DNA of 19,499 nt from Actinomycetota bacterium (GTDB lineage: Bacteria; Actinomycetota; Actinomycetes; S36-B12; UBA5976), in NCBI GenBank assembly GCA_947373075.1, contig CANBWF010000013.1:1-19499 (forward strand). Reading direction: 5' to 3'. Numbering within the stretch: the first letter of the stretch is position 1; each line of letters begins with the position of its first letter. Shown here in pieces: positions 6,587 to 14,218 of the stretch. Under the pieces are notes generated by a model, which saw only the letters and a program-made list of their open reading frames with translations, did not search any database and was not told the origin of the DNA. The translations under genes were made by a program, and so were the position numbers.

Positions 6587-9418
6587 TTAAGAGCAACCGC
6601 TGGTTGAACCGCAACCTTCACACACGTAGCAGGAACCTGCTGGGCGCATCTTGATGCCACAGGTCATGCACAGCGGTGCGTCATTTGTTTTGCCGGTGAT
6701 CTGCTCCAGCAATTCGCTGCTTGAATGCGCTGTTACTGGTGCTACCACTGGAAGTGACACAGGTGCCTCTACAACTGGCGCCGCTGGGATGCTCGCAGCC
6801 AACGTTTCAACAACTGCTTCGATAGCTGCTGGTGATACGGCTGGAGCGTCATAACCGGCAACTGATGCCGCGCGTTCTTCTGCAGTGAAGATACCAAGTG
6901 CTTCACGTGTATCTAGTGGCAAGTAATCCAACGCTAGGCGACGGAAGATGTAATCCATCATGGACTGAGCCATGCGGATGTCCTTATCGTCTGTCATACC
7001 TGCTGGTTCGAAGCGCATGTTGACGAACTTAGAAACAAACGCTTCTAGTGGCACGCCGTACTGTAACGCGATCGAGATAGCTACTGAGAATGCATCCATC
7101 ACGCCGGCCAAGGTTGAACCCTGTTTGCCGAGCTTCAAGAACACTTCACCCAGAGCTCCATCGTCGTAAGCACCTGCGGTTAGGTAACCTTCTGCGCCAC
7201 CAACGCTGAACGATGTGGTGCGGCTGTTACGGGTCTTTGGCAGACGCTTGCGCACTGGATGTGACAACGCGGTTATGTCGCCAACTGGTGCTTCAGTCTT
7301 CTTAGCCTTTGCATCAGAAAGTGGCTGACCAACCTTGCAGTTGTCACGGTAAATCGCAAGAGCTTTGATGCCCATCTTCCATGCTTCGAAGTAGATTTCT
7401 GCTACTTCTTCAACAGTGGCTGATTCTGGCATGTTCACGGTCTTGCTGATCGCACCTGATAGGAACGGCTGAGCTGCAGCCATCATGCGTACGTGACCCA
7501 TAGGAGTGATTGCACGCTCGCCCATCGCACAGTCGAACACTTCGTAGTGTTCTGGCTTTAGGCCTGGAGCATCAACCACGTGACCATTGTTGGCAATGTA
7601 TTCAATGATTGCTTCGATAGTTTCTTCGGTGTAGCCCATGCGACCAAGTGCGCGTGGAATGGTCTGGTTAACGATCTGCATTGAACCGCCACCAACAAGC
7701 TTCTTGAACTTAACAAGCGAGAAGTCTGGTTCGATACCGGTTGTATCACAATCCATCATGAAGCCGATGGTTCCTGTTGGTGCAAGCACTGAAGCCTGCG
7801 CATTGCGCCAGCCGTTCTTCTCACCAATCTTGTTACCTTCTTGCCATGCGGCTGTTGCAAGCTTTAGTACATCACCATCAAGGCTGGTTGAAGACTTCAA
7901 TGCTTCCGAAGCAGCCTGATGCTTACGCATTACGCGCTTGTGCGCATCAGCGTTACGAGCGTAGCCGTCGTACGCGCCGACAACTCCAGCTAGTTCAGCA
8001 GAACGCTTGTAGGCAGTACCAGTCATAAGTGAAGTGATACTTGCTGCAAGTGAACGACCTTCGATGCTGTCGTAAGGCAAACCAGTTGCCATCAACAATG
8101 CGCCAAGGTTTGCATAACCGATACCCAACTGACGGTAAGCACGAGTTGTGTCACCGATTGGATCTGTTGGGAAGTCAGCGAAACAGATACTGATGTCCAT
8201 TGCGGTGATTATGTATTCAACAGCTTTAGCAAATGTTGCGCCATCGAAAGTGTCATCGTCCTTTAGGAACTTCATCAAGTTAAGCGACGCCAGGTTGCAA
8301 GAAGAGTTATCGAGGCTCATGTATTCAGAACATGGGTTCGAAGCGTTGATGCGACCAGTCTCCGGATTTGTGTGCCAATCATTGATGATGTCGTCGTACT
8401 GAATACCAGGATCGGCACAAGCCCACGCTGCTTCAGTTACCTTGCGGAACAACTCACGAGCGTCAACACGTTCGATGATTTCGCCGGTTGAACGAGCACG
8501 AAGACCGAAATCGGTGCCGTTCTCTACTGCCTTCATGAACTCGTCAGATACACGTACTGAGTTGTTCGCATTCTGGTACTGAACCGAAACGATGTCTTTG
8601 CCACCGAGATCCATGTCGTAACCAGCGTCGCGAAGCGCACGAATCTTGTCTTCTTCGCGAACCTTGGTCTCGATGAACTCTTCGATGTCTGGGTGATCAA
8701 TGTCCAAAACAACCATCTTGGCTGCGCGACGAGTTGCGCCACCGCTCTTGATGGTTCCAGCTGACGCATCAGCACCACGCATGAATGAAACCGGACCCGA
8801 TGCGGTACCACCTGAGTTCTTCAGGAGTTCCTTGCTGGAACGGATGCGGCTGAGGTTTAGACCAGCACCTGAGCCACCCTTGAAGATCATGCCTTCTTCT
8901 TTGTACCAGTTCAGGATGCTGTCCATTGTGTCGTCAACACTAAGAATGAAACACGCGCTGACCTGTTGTGGTGAGGAGGTTCCAACGTTGAACCAGACCG
9001 GCGAGTTAAAGCTAAATACCTGGTGCAGCAACATCCAAGTAAGTTCGTGTTCGAAAACATCAGCATCCGCTGGAGTTGCGAAGTAACCGTACTCGCGACC
9101 AGCTTTTGTGTAAGTAAGAACTACGCGATCAATTAACTGACGTAGCGAAGTCTCACGTTGTGGGGTACCAACGGCACCACGGAAATATTTTGTCGTAACG
9201 ATTGTTGATGCATTGATGCTCCAGAAGTCTGGGAATTCAACACCGCGTTGTTCGAACACGGTTTCGCCAGTCTTCCAGTTTGTCTGCACAACATCGCGCG
9301 CTTCCCAAGTGACGTCGTCGTATGGGTGCACACCTTCAGTGGTGTACAGACGAGTCATGGTTAGACCTTTGCCTGTTGTCTTTCCTGCACCTACTGGTGC
9401 GTTGACCATATCGGTCAT
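6587..9418 (-). CDS. nrdJ: vitamin B12-dependent (class II) ribonucleotide reductase
   Basis: A 943-residue adenosylcobalamin-dependent ribonucleoside reductase, converting ribonucleotides to deoxyribonucleotides. The N-terminus (RLYTTEGVHPYDDVTWEARD) and the segment VEFPDFWSINASTIVTTKYF are highly characteristic of actinobacterial NrdJ. Cys156 (SACFILSV) and the radical-site region NPCSEY with Cys363 and Glu365 are in place. The C-terminus carries a zinc-ribbon-like cysteine tail (CMTCGIKM...CYVCEGCG...GC). A longer reading from 9439 exists, but it would translate through the Shine-Dalgarno itself (GGAGGAGAA just before the ATG at 9416-9418), so the shorter start is chosen. It lies 145 nt downstream of nrdR and ends at the terminator at 6539-6574. 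Confidence 0.96.
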   Translation of the reverse strand: MTDMVNAPVGAGKTTGKGLTMTRLYTTEGVHPYDDVTWEARDVVQTNWKTGETVFEQRGVEFPDFWSINASTIVTTKYFRGAVGTPQRETSLRQLIDRVVLTYTKAGREYGYFATPADADVFEHELTWMLLHQVFSFNSPVWFNVGTSSPQQVSACFILSVDDTMDSILNWYKEEGMIFKGGSGAGLNLSRIRSSKELLKNSGGTASGPVSFMRGADASAGTIKSGGATRRAAKMVVLDIDHPDIEEFIETKVREEDKIRALRDAGYDMDLGGKDIVSVQYQNANNSVRVSDEFMKAVENGTDFGLRARSTGEIIERVDARELFRKVTEAAWACADPGIQYDDIINDWHTNPETGRINASNPCSEYMSLDNSSCNLASLNLMKFLKDDDTFDGATFAKAVEYIITAMDISICFADFPTDPIGDTTRAYRQLGIGYANLGALLMATGLPYDSIEGRSLAASITSLMTGTAYKRSAELAGVVGAYDGYARNADAHKRVMRKHQAASEALKSSTSLDGDVLKLATAAWQEGNKIGEKNGWRNAQASVLAPTGTIGFMMDCDTTGIEPDFSLVKFKKLVGGGSMQIVNQTIPRALGRMGYTEETIEAIIEYIANNGHVVDAPGLKPEHYEVFDCAMGERAITPMGHVRMMAAAQPFLSGAISKTVNMPESATVEEVAEIYFEAWKMGIKALAIYRDNCKVGQPLSDAKAKKTEAPVGDITALSHPVRKRLPKTRNSRTTSFSVGGAEGYLTAGAYDDGALGEVFLKLGKQGSTLAGVMDAFSVAISIALQYGVPLEAFVSKFVNMRFEPAGMTDDKDIRMAQSMMDYIFRRLALDYLPLDTREALGIFTAEERAASVAGYDAPAVSPAAIEAVVETLAASIPAAPVVEAPVSLPVVAPVTAHSSSELLEQITGKTNDAPLCMTCGIKMRPAGSCYVCEGCGSTSGCS

Positions 9419-9420
9419 TT

Positions 9421-9428
9421 CTCCTCCT
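9421..9428 (-). promoter_or_regulatory. ribosome binding site of nrdJ
   Basis: AGGAGGAG on the minus strand, immediately upstream of the ATG at 9416-9418. It is the strongest Shine-Dalgarno in the window and fixes the nrdJ start. A 6-bp hairpin (ATCGCG 9451-9456 with CGCGAT 9466-9471) lies a little upstream in the leader. Confidence 0.8.
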
Positions 9429-9563
9429 ACGGTGTCCAATGTGGATGTGCATCGCGTTGCCGCTGCGCGATTAACGCTTACCCCTTGTACATTTTTCTGT
9501 TGTGTTGTTTTAGTTGTTATTTAGTTGGCTTGGGAAGTGCTTAGGGGAAGCAAAGTTTTTAGG

Positions 9564-10034
9564 TTAAATCGGCGGCCCGGCGGTTACCGATTTACTTGTT
9601 CGTAGATCTTCAATTTCAAGTTCAAAGTCAGCTAACGAATCGAATGAGCGATACACACTTGCAAAACGCAAGTACGCCACTTCATCTAATTCGCGCAGCG
9701 GGCCAAGTATGGCCAGCCCAACTTCGTTACTTGGAACTTCTGCGCTACCGGATTGACGAACTACGTCTTCAACTCGGGCTGCCAGAACCGCTAGATCATC
9801 ATCAGACACTGGGCGACCCTGACAAGCACGGCGCACACCTTTGACGACTTTGTCGCGACTAAACGGTTCAGCTACCCCATTGCGTTTCATCACTGACAAA
9901 GTGATGGTTTCAACAGTTGTGAACCGCCTTGAACACTCTGGACATTCCCGACGGCGGCGGATGGCGTTGCCATCGTCGCTGCTTCGTGAATCAACCACTC
10001 GTGAATCGTCATTGCGGCAGAACGGACAATGCAT
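9564..10034 (-). CDS. nrdR: transcriptional repressor NrdR
   Basis: A 156-residue regulator of ribonucleotide reductase genes. The zinc-ribbon has C3, C6, C31 and C34 (MHCPFC and ECPEC). An ATP-cone follows at about residues 49-139 (VMKRNGVAEPFSRDKVVKGV to VAYLRFASVYRSF), which senses ATP/dATP. Length is typical of the family. The ATG has a strong AAAGGAGG upstream. It is cotranscribed in all likelihood with nrdJ, as in Streptomyces nrdRJ, and tandem NrdR boxes upstream imply autoregulation. Confidence 0.97.
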   Translation of the reverse strand: MHCPFCRNDDSRVVDSRSSDDGNAIRRRRECPECSRRFTTVETITLSVMKRNGVAEPFSRDKVVKGVRRACQGRPVSDDDLAVLAARVEDVVRQSGSAEVPSNEVGLAILGPLRELDEVAYLRFASVYRSFDSLADFELEIEDLRTSKSVTAGPPI

Positions 10035-10074
10035 GTCTGCCTCCTTTGACTTCTGCGAGTGCGATTTGAACTCA

Positions 10075-10092
10075 AACCCAACATGTTGGGTT
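10075..10092. repeat. 18-bp perfect palindrome in the nrdR leader
   Basis: AACCCAACATGTTGGGTT reads the same on both strands and lies 40 bp upstream of the nrdR ATG. As DNA it looks like an operator for a dimeric regulator; as RNA it could form a tight hairpin. It does not resemble an NrdR or LexA box. Confidence 0.6.
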
Positions 10093-10227
10093 GATTTCGC
10101 CTCGAATCCTGTTGTTACTGGTGTTACTAGTGGGGCTAAAAGTGCTTAGAGTGCCTGTTGTTACAGGTTTTCCACCGATTCTGCTCCAATTCTGGGGACA
10201 CCCTGGGGATATCCTGTGAGGATTGAA

Positions 10228-10243
10228 ACACAATATGTGGTGT
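10228..10243. promoter_or_regulatory. NrdR box 1
   Basis: ACACAATATGTGGTGT is a near-palindrome matching the NrdR box pattern acaCnAtATnTnGtgt. It would cover the transcription start of nrdR, just downstream of the -10-like element. Confidence 0.8.
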
Positions 10244-10253
10244 CGTCACACTT

Positions 10254-10282
10254 GTATAACCACTAGATGTGCCACTTTATGG
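10254..10282 (-). promoter_or_regulatory. putative nrdR-nrdJ promoter
   Basis: On the minus strand TTATAC (10254-10259) is a -10 candidate placed exactly between the two NrdR boxes. At 17 bp spacing the -35 position reads CATAAA (10277-10282), a poor match, so promoter identity rests mainly on its position between the boxes. Confidence 0.45.
10260..10275. promoter_or_regulatory. NrdR box 2
   Basis: CCACTAGATGTGCCAC resembles box 1 (shared CAC-A--ATGTG core). The two centres are 32 bp apart, about three helical turns, which is the spacing typical of paired NrdR boxes. Confidence 0.68.
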
Positions 10283-10358
10283 CTAGTCGCCACACAATGC
10301 AAGCGAATCACCAATATTGCCAATTTTCGGCGTGTCGGCACTACTAGAAACAGGGGAA

Positions 10359-10793
10359 CTAGTTGCCAGTAGGCACGATTACGGCCTGGCCTGGCAGGAT
10401 ATCGCTGCCAGCAAAGTGGTTAAGCTGCTTGATTTTGTAAATCGTTTCGCGCGGATCAGCAGTCGGAACCGCAGTCTGGGCGATACTCCAAAGTGACTGT
10501 CCAGCCTGGACTACAACGGTTTTTGTTGTTGGCGCGGTGCCTACCGCGGCGGCACCATGGCCACCGAATAGCCACAACATGGTTGCCAATGGCACAAGTA
10601 TCAATAGAGCCAGCACTCGACGTCCGCGCTTAGTCAACCGAACCGGAGTGGCGTGCCCAGCTTGCATAGCCTGCCATTGCAACCGGCGATGATCTGCGAT
10701 TCGCTGTGCCTCTGCTGCATCAACCAAACGTAAATGACCCTTGTTGGTCGAACGACCCGCCAATGTTGTTGCGGTTACTGTATTGCTAGCCAT
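10359..10793 (-). CDS. LysM-domain membrane protein, probable SOS cell-division suppressor (YneA/ChiZ-like)
   Basis: A 144-residue protein with a cytoplasmic basic N-terminus (1-58), one membrane helix (about 59-79, VLALLILVPLATMLWLFGG) and an extracytoplasmic LysM domain (about 92-141: VVVQAGQSLWSIAQ ... NHFAGSDILPGQAVIVP) that should bind peptidoglycan. The same layout and position next to lexA are seen in Bacillus yneA and in M. tuberculosis Rv2719c (lexA Rv2720, nrdR Rv2718c), which are DNA-damage induced and interfere with division. The start at 10793 follows TTAGGAG; a longer upstream reading would run into the lexA control region and has no support. Two LexA boxes lie 43-75 bp upstream. 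Role is inferred from context and architecture. Confidence 0.85.
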   Translation of the reverse strand: MASNTVTATTLAGRSTNKGHLRLVDAAEAQRIADHRRLQWQAMQAGHATPVRLTKRGRRVLALLILVPLATMLWLFGGHGAAAVGTAPTTKTVVVQAGQSLWSIAQTAVPTADPRETIYKIKQLNHFAGSDILPGQAVIVPTGN

Positions 10794-10835
10794 CTTGACT
10801 CCTAAGTACTTGCCAGTTTGTCTTGCTTTATCTTT

Positions 10836-10851
10836 TCGAACATCTGTTCGA
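10836..10851. promoter_or_regulatory. LexA box 1 (SOS operator)
   Basis: TCGAACATCTGTTCGA is an exact match to the mycobacterial/actinobacterial SOS consensus TCGAAC-N4-GTTCGA. It lies nearer the LysM gene than lexA. Confidence 0.93.
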
Positions 10852-10852
10852 T

Positions 10853-10868
10853 TAGAACCTATGTTCAA
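10853..10868. promoter_or_regulatory. LexA box 2 (SOS operator)
   Basis: TAGAACCTATGTTCAA keeps the GAAC-N4-GTTC core. It starts 17 bp after box 1, so two LexA dimers could bind side by side in front of the LysM gene. Confidence 0.7.
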
Positions 10869-10905
10869 TTTGTACACCATGCCTACGACACTTTGCAAGT
10901 TATTT

Positions 10906-10921
10906 TTGAACAAATGTTTGA
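10906..10921. promoter_or_regulatory. LexA box 3 (SOS operator) at the lexA promoter
   Basis: TTGAACAAATGTTTGA differs from the consensus by one symmetric change in each half. It overlaps the predicted -35 of lexA, as expected for autorepression. Confidence 0.78.
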
Positions 10922-10946
10922 TTTTGTCCCAAACATGCCATAAGGT
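10918..10946 (+). promoter_or_regulatory. putative lexA promoter
   Basis: TTGATT (10918-10923) and TAAGGT (10941-10946) are separated by 17 bp. Transcription would start near 10953, about 26 nt before the lexA ATG. LexA box 3 overlaps the -35. Confidence 0.42.
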
Positions 10947-10978
10947 CGTACCAAGAGACCCCAAGAAAGGCGTAAACA

Positions 10979-11689
10979 ATGGGAAATTCCCCCGACAACG
11001 CAAGCGACACACCAAAAGACAATGTCGTTTCATTACCCGAAACACAAGCTGGTGACGATGGCTTAACCGCCCGCCAACGCAAAATCTTGGATTTCATCAG
11101 TTCTGCAACTGCCGATCGCGGCTACCCACCTAGCATGCGCGAAATCGGTGAAGCTGTGGGACTAACTAGTTCTGGCTCAGTTGATTACCAACTAAAGATT
11201 TTGGGCGAAAAGGGTTTCATTACTCGCGACGCCAACCGCGCCCGTGCTCTCGAAGTTGTCTCCCCTGCCACCGCTGGTGTGCCTGAGCATCTGGCAGAAG
11301 GCGATTTGATGCCGACTGCAGCCTATGTACCACTTGTAGGTCAGATTGCTGCCGGTGGACCAATCTTGGCTGAACAATCAGTAGAAGAAATTTTCCCACT
11401 ACCTAAGTCGCTTGTCGGCGAAGGACAATTATTCATGCTCACCGTTAAAGGCGACTCAATGATTGACGCCGCTATTTGCGATGGCGACTTTGTTGTTGTG
11501 CGCCAGCAGTCCACCTGCGAGAACGGCGATATCGTTGCTGCGCTTCTAGATGATGAAGCAACTGTAAAAACTTTCAAAAAGCGCGATGGACATGTTTGGC
11601 TAATGCCACACAACCCGGCCTACGAACCAATCTTGGGCGATCACGCACAAATTATGGGCAAAGTAGTTTCAGTACTTCGAAAGATGTAA
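10979..11689 (+). CDS. lexA: SOS repressor LexA
   Basis: A 236-residue LexA. The N-terminal winged helix-turn-helix spans about 29-92 (LTARQRKILDFI, PSMREIGEAVGLTSSGSVDYQLKILGEKG). The autocleavage site is Ala125-Gly126 (GQIAAGGP), and the catalytic dyad is Ser160 (KGDSMID) with Lys197 (ATVKTF). RecA-stimulated self-cleavage would derepress SOS genes. The ATG follows GAAAGG. The gene is divergent from the LysM gene across three LexA boxes and ends 4 nt before the convergent lipoprotein gene. An N-terminal tail of about 28 residues precedes the HTH. Confidence 0.98.
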   Translation: MGNSPDNASDTPKDNVVSLPETQAGDDGLTARQRKILDFISSATADRGYPPSMREIGEAVGLTSSGSVDYQLKILGEKGFITRDANRARALEVVSPATAGVPEHLAEGDLMPTAAYVPLVGQIAAGGPILAEQSVEEIFPLPKSLVGEGQLFMLTVKGDSMIDAAICDGDFVVVRQQSTCENGDIVAALLDDEATVKTFKKRDGHVWLMPHNPAYEPILGDHAQIMGKVVSVLRKM

Positions 11690-11693
11690 CTAG

Positions 11694-12083
11694 TTATTTA
11701 TGCGGACTTAAAACATAGTCCTTTTGCTCTGGGCACAAATGTGTAACTGCGCTGGCTATAACACCCATTGCAAACTGCGAACGTTCTTTGGGAGAGAGTC
11801 CGATTCCTGAATCTGGGCCATTCAGCGTGACAATGTTTTTGATAATCCACATCACACTCTTCTTATTCTCTAAACTCGCACAAACCAACTCGCCTAGCTG
11901 CACAACCGCAGATGGTTGCATGTACTTAAGCGCAGCCAAGTCTGTAGCGGAAAGCGAGCCATAAAAAGCTGCGGTACCAGAGGGTTGCGGCGCCGCTTGC
12001 TCGGTCTGACTGCAACTACTTAGTCCTAGAGATGCAAAACTGAAGGCCAATAACAAAGCCGCACTTTTTAACTTAACCTGCAC
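11694..12083 (-). CDS. putative lipoprotein with DUF732-like domain
   Basis: A 129-residue exported protein with a signal peptide (KLKSAALLLAFSFASLG) and lipobox L21-S-S-C24, so Cys24 should be lipidated. The mature part has two Cys (68 and 117) in contexts LGELVCASLENKKS and AVTHLCPEQ, resembling the DUF732 pattern common in mycobacteria and relatives, with a probable disulfide. Function unknown. The start is GTG with AAAAGGAT upstream and a TATAGT -10 element. It is convergent with lexA and downstream of dinG with its own promoter. Confidence 0.75.
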   Translation of the reverse strand: MQVKLKSAALLLAFSFASLGLSSCSQTEQAAPQPSGTAAFYGSLSATDLAALKYMQPSAVVQLGELVCASLENKKSVMWIIKNIVTLNGPDSGIGLSPKERSQFAMGVIASAVTHLCPEQKDYVLSPHK

Positions 12084-12119
12084 AATGAATCCTTTTAGTA
12101 ATTTCAGTCGATGCCTCGG

Positions 12120-12125
12120 ACTATA
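12120..12125 (-). promoter_or_regulatory. -10 element of the DUF732-like lipoprotein gene
   Basis: TATAGT on the minus strand, about 36 nt upstream of the GTG start. The -35 position holds no clear consensus hexamer. Confidence 0.45.
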
Positions 12126-12158
12126 CCGCGTGAACCTTACCGAGAAGTGAACTAGAGG

Positions 12159-14213
12159 TTAGTCGCCGTACTGCTCGTCCAGGCGTCGCAGTGCGGCCAG
12201 CACACTTGCTTTATCAGTAGTCCAATACATCTCAGGCAACGATTTACGCAGGCGTGAGCCATAACGCGCAGTCGCTAACCGGCCGTCCAACACAGCGGCT
12301 ACCCCGCGATCATCCATCGTACGGATTAGTCGACCAACTCCTTGGGCTAACAACAGGCCTGCGCGTGGAATTGAAACCGAGTTGAACCCACTCTCGCCTC
12401 GTTCATCAGCCCGAGCAGATCTAGCCGCATAAACCGGTTCATCAGGACGTGGGAACGGAATGCGATCGATGGTAACCAATGTGCAAGTTGGTCCTGGCGC
12501 GTCGATACCCTGCCAAAACGAACGCGTACCCAACAAAATGGCGCGTGGATTAGCCTTGAACTTTTCCACCAGGGCTGGCGTTGGATCACCGCGCTGAGCC
12601 ACAATGAGTGGCCGGTCTTCACGCCCTGCAAACCTAATAGCCAAATACTCCCCTGCACGCTCAACCGAGCGCCAAGATGAGAACAAACACAAGCTACGAC
12701 CACCAGCAGCCTCAATAAGTTCGGCCAGTTCATCAAAAACTTCTTCTGCCACTCCATCTTGACTTGGATTCGGCAGGTGGCTCGCGCAATACAAAATTCC
12801 TTGACGTTGATAATCAAACGGGCTACCCACGTCCAGTGCATGCCAATCGATTTTGTCTTCGCCCCAAGGATCGTCGTCTAGGTCCTCTTGGGCAACATCG
12901 TCGAACTCTGGAATTCTTTTCTCAGCAATCAAACCAACTGCGCGAGCCGTGTCGTCCATTGAGCCAGCAATCTGCAGTGTGGCGCTGGTGAGTACAACAG
13001 TGCTCTCTTTGAACAGAGCTTCGCGCAAATATCCAGCCACCGTTAGTGGCGCGTGATGCAGCATTGGAGCGCGGGTTTTATCTAGCCAAGTCACGCTATG
13101 AGCATCAGTGCCCAAAAGCGCACCAGCTACCTCATAGATTTCGCTCACGGCAACTTTGGCACGCTGCTTCGCTGCTGAGGTTTCTGGGTCGTCAGTACTT
13201 GAGATAACCATCTCGCCGCTTGCAACTTTGCAGACATCGCGGACATCAGTCAGGCAAGCATGTAGCGAGCCCACAACTTCGTTGATCCGTTCAACGGAAA
13301 ATGAGGTGTCGTAATTATCCAGCGTGCGACCTAAATCGTCTGCCACCTCAAGCATGCGTTCATGCGTTGCCGACGAAATGTATTTACGAATCAATCCCGC
13401 TGCCCGCTCAATGGCCACTACATTCAATTCACCAGAAAGCGCCTTAGTAGTTTGATCAACAAGTTCGTGCGCTTCGTCAATCACCACGATGTTGTGGTCG
13501 GGCAAAATTGGAACTTGTTCAATCACATCGAGCGCCAGCATCGTGTGGTTTGTGACCACAATCTCACTTTGATATGCCTTTTCGCGAGCAATCTCAGCAA
13601 AACACTGCTCGCCCCAAACACATTTGTTCTTGCCAATACATTCGCGTCCAGAAACGCTGAGACTGCGCCACAATCGGCCATCAATCTCGTCACCAAAATC
13701 GTCCTTATCCCCAGTTGGCGTGCTCTGAATCCAAGTTCGGAGTTTCTTTGCTTGGCGGGCTAGTTTTGAAGTGCTTTCTTCAAACAAAGATAAAATCTCT
13801 TCATCCGAATCTTTGCCAGCGTCGCGATTGAATTTATCGAGGCACACATAGTTGTTTCGACCCTTGAGAACTGCGAACTCAACCTCTTGTGGCAATAGTG
13901 GGCCAAGAGCCTTCATAGCTTTTGGCAGGTCGCTGCTCACTAATTGGCGCTGCAGGGCAATAGTGGCGGTGGCGACGATGGTGCGACTCTTGGCACTGCC
14001 TTTGGTGCCGAATGCTGCTCGCACAATCGCTGGCACCAAATAACCCAAAGACTTACCAGTGCCTGTTCCAGCCTGAACTAATAGGTGCTCACCGGATTCC
14101 ATAGAAGCAGCGATTGCATTGGCCATTTCGTGTTGACCATCCCGGCGCAGACCGCCAAAACTTGCGACCACTGCATCAAGTGCTTGATCGACCGATAGTT
14201 CACTCAATGCCAT
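12159..14213 (-). CDS. dinG: ATP-dependent DNA helicase, DinG/XPD-like
   Basis: A 684-residue superfamily 2 helicase. Walker A is AGTGTGKS (48-55), the DEAH box is at 246-249 (VVIDEAHEL) and motif VI is QGVGRLIRT near the C-terminus. Four cysteines placed as in the iron-sulfur domain of XPD/DinG helicases are C124, C192, C198 and C204. It probably unwinds DNA 5'-3' and may act on R-loops or repair intermediates. The ATG is 5 nt after the hflX stop, with AAGG upstream, so it is probably translated from the recX-miaB-miaA-dapF-hflX-dinG transcript. No LexA box is seen near its start, so SOS control is not supported here. Confidence 0.92.
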   Translation of the reverse strand: MALSELSVDQALDAVVASFGGLRRDGQHEMANAIAASMESGEHLLVQAGTGTGKSLGYLVPAIVRAAFGTKGSAKSRTIVATATIALQRQLVSSDLPKAMKALGPLLPQEVEFAVLKGRNNYVCLDKFNRDAGKDSDEEILSLFEESTSKLARQAKKLRTWIQSTPTGDKDDFGDEIDGRLWRSLSVSGRECIGKNKCVWGEQCFAEIAREKAYQSEIVVTNHTMLALDVIEQVPILPDHNIVVIDEAHELVDQTTKALSGELNVVAIERAAGLIRKYISSATHERMLEVADDLGRTLDNYDTSFSVERINEVVGSLHACLTDVRDVCKVASGEMVISSTDDPETSAAKQRAKVAVSEIYEVAGALLGTDAHSVTWLDKTRAPMLHHAPLTVAGYLREALFKESTVVLTSATLQIAGSMDDTARAVGLIAEKRIPEFDDVAQEDLDDDPWGEDKIDWHALDVGSPFDYQRQGILYCASHLPNPSQDGVAEEVFDELAELIEAAGGRSLCLFSSWRSVERAGEYLAIRFAGREDRPLIVAQRGDPTPALVEKFKANPRAILLGTRSFWQGIDAPGPTCTLVTIDRIPFPRPDEPVYAARSARADERGESGFNSVSIPRAGLLLAQGVGRLIRTMDDRGVAAVLDGRLATARYGSRLRKSLPEMYWTTDKASVLAALRRLDEQYGD

Positions 14214-14218
14214 AAACC

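Larger units (their letters stand above)
10035..10358 (-). other. nrdR upstream region, 324 nt without a gene
   Basis: From right to left it holds the tail behind the LysM gene with no visible terminator, the two NrdR boxes around a -10-like TTATAC (minus strand, 10254-10259), a putative leader of about 210 nt, a short hairpin CCTGT-TGTT-ACAGG (plus strand, around 10154-10167), repeated GTAACA-type motifs, an 18-bp palindrome and the nrdR ribosome binding site. I find no cobalamin riboswitch signature. Confidence 0.6.

Noticed and set aside
9419..9563. Cobalamin riboswitch in front of nrdJ
   Set aside because: The nrdR-nrdJ gap has only a small 6-bp hairpin and none of the conserved B12-box motifs; it is also short for the class.
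10359..11045. Longer LysM reading frame extending across the lexA control region
   Set aside because: It would overlap the LexA boxes and the lexA start; the ATG at 10793 has a proper ribosome binding site.
12347..13763. Extra open frames on both strands inside dinG
   Set aside because: Low-complexity shadows of the helicase frame, without recognisable domains.
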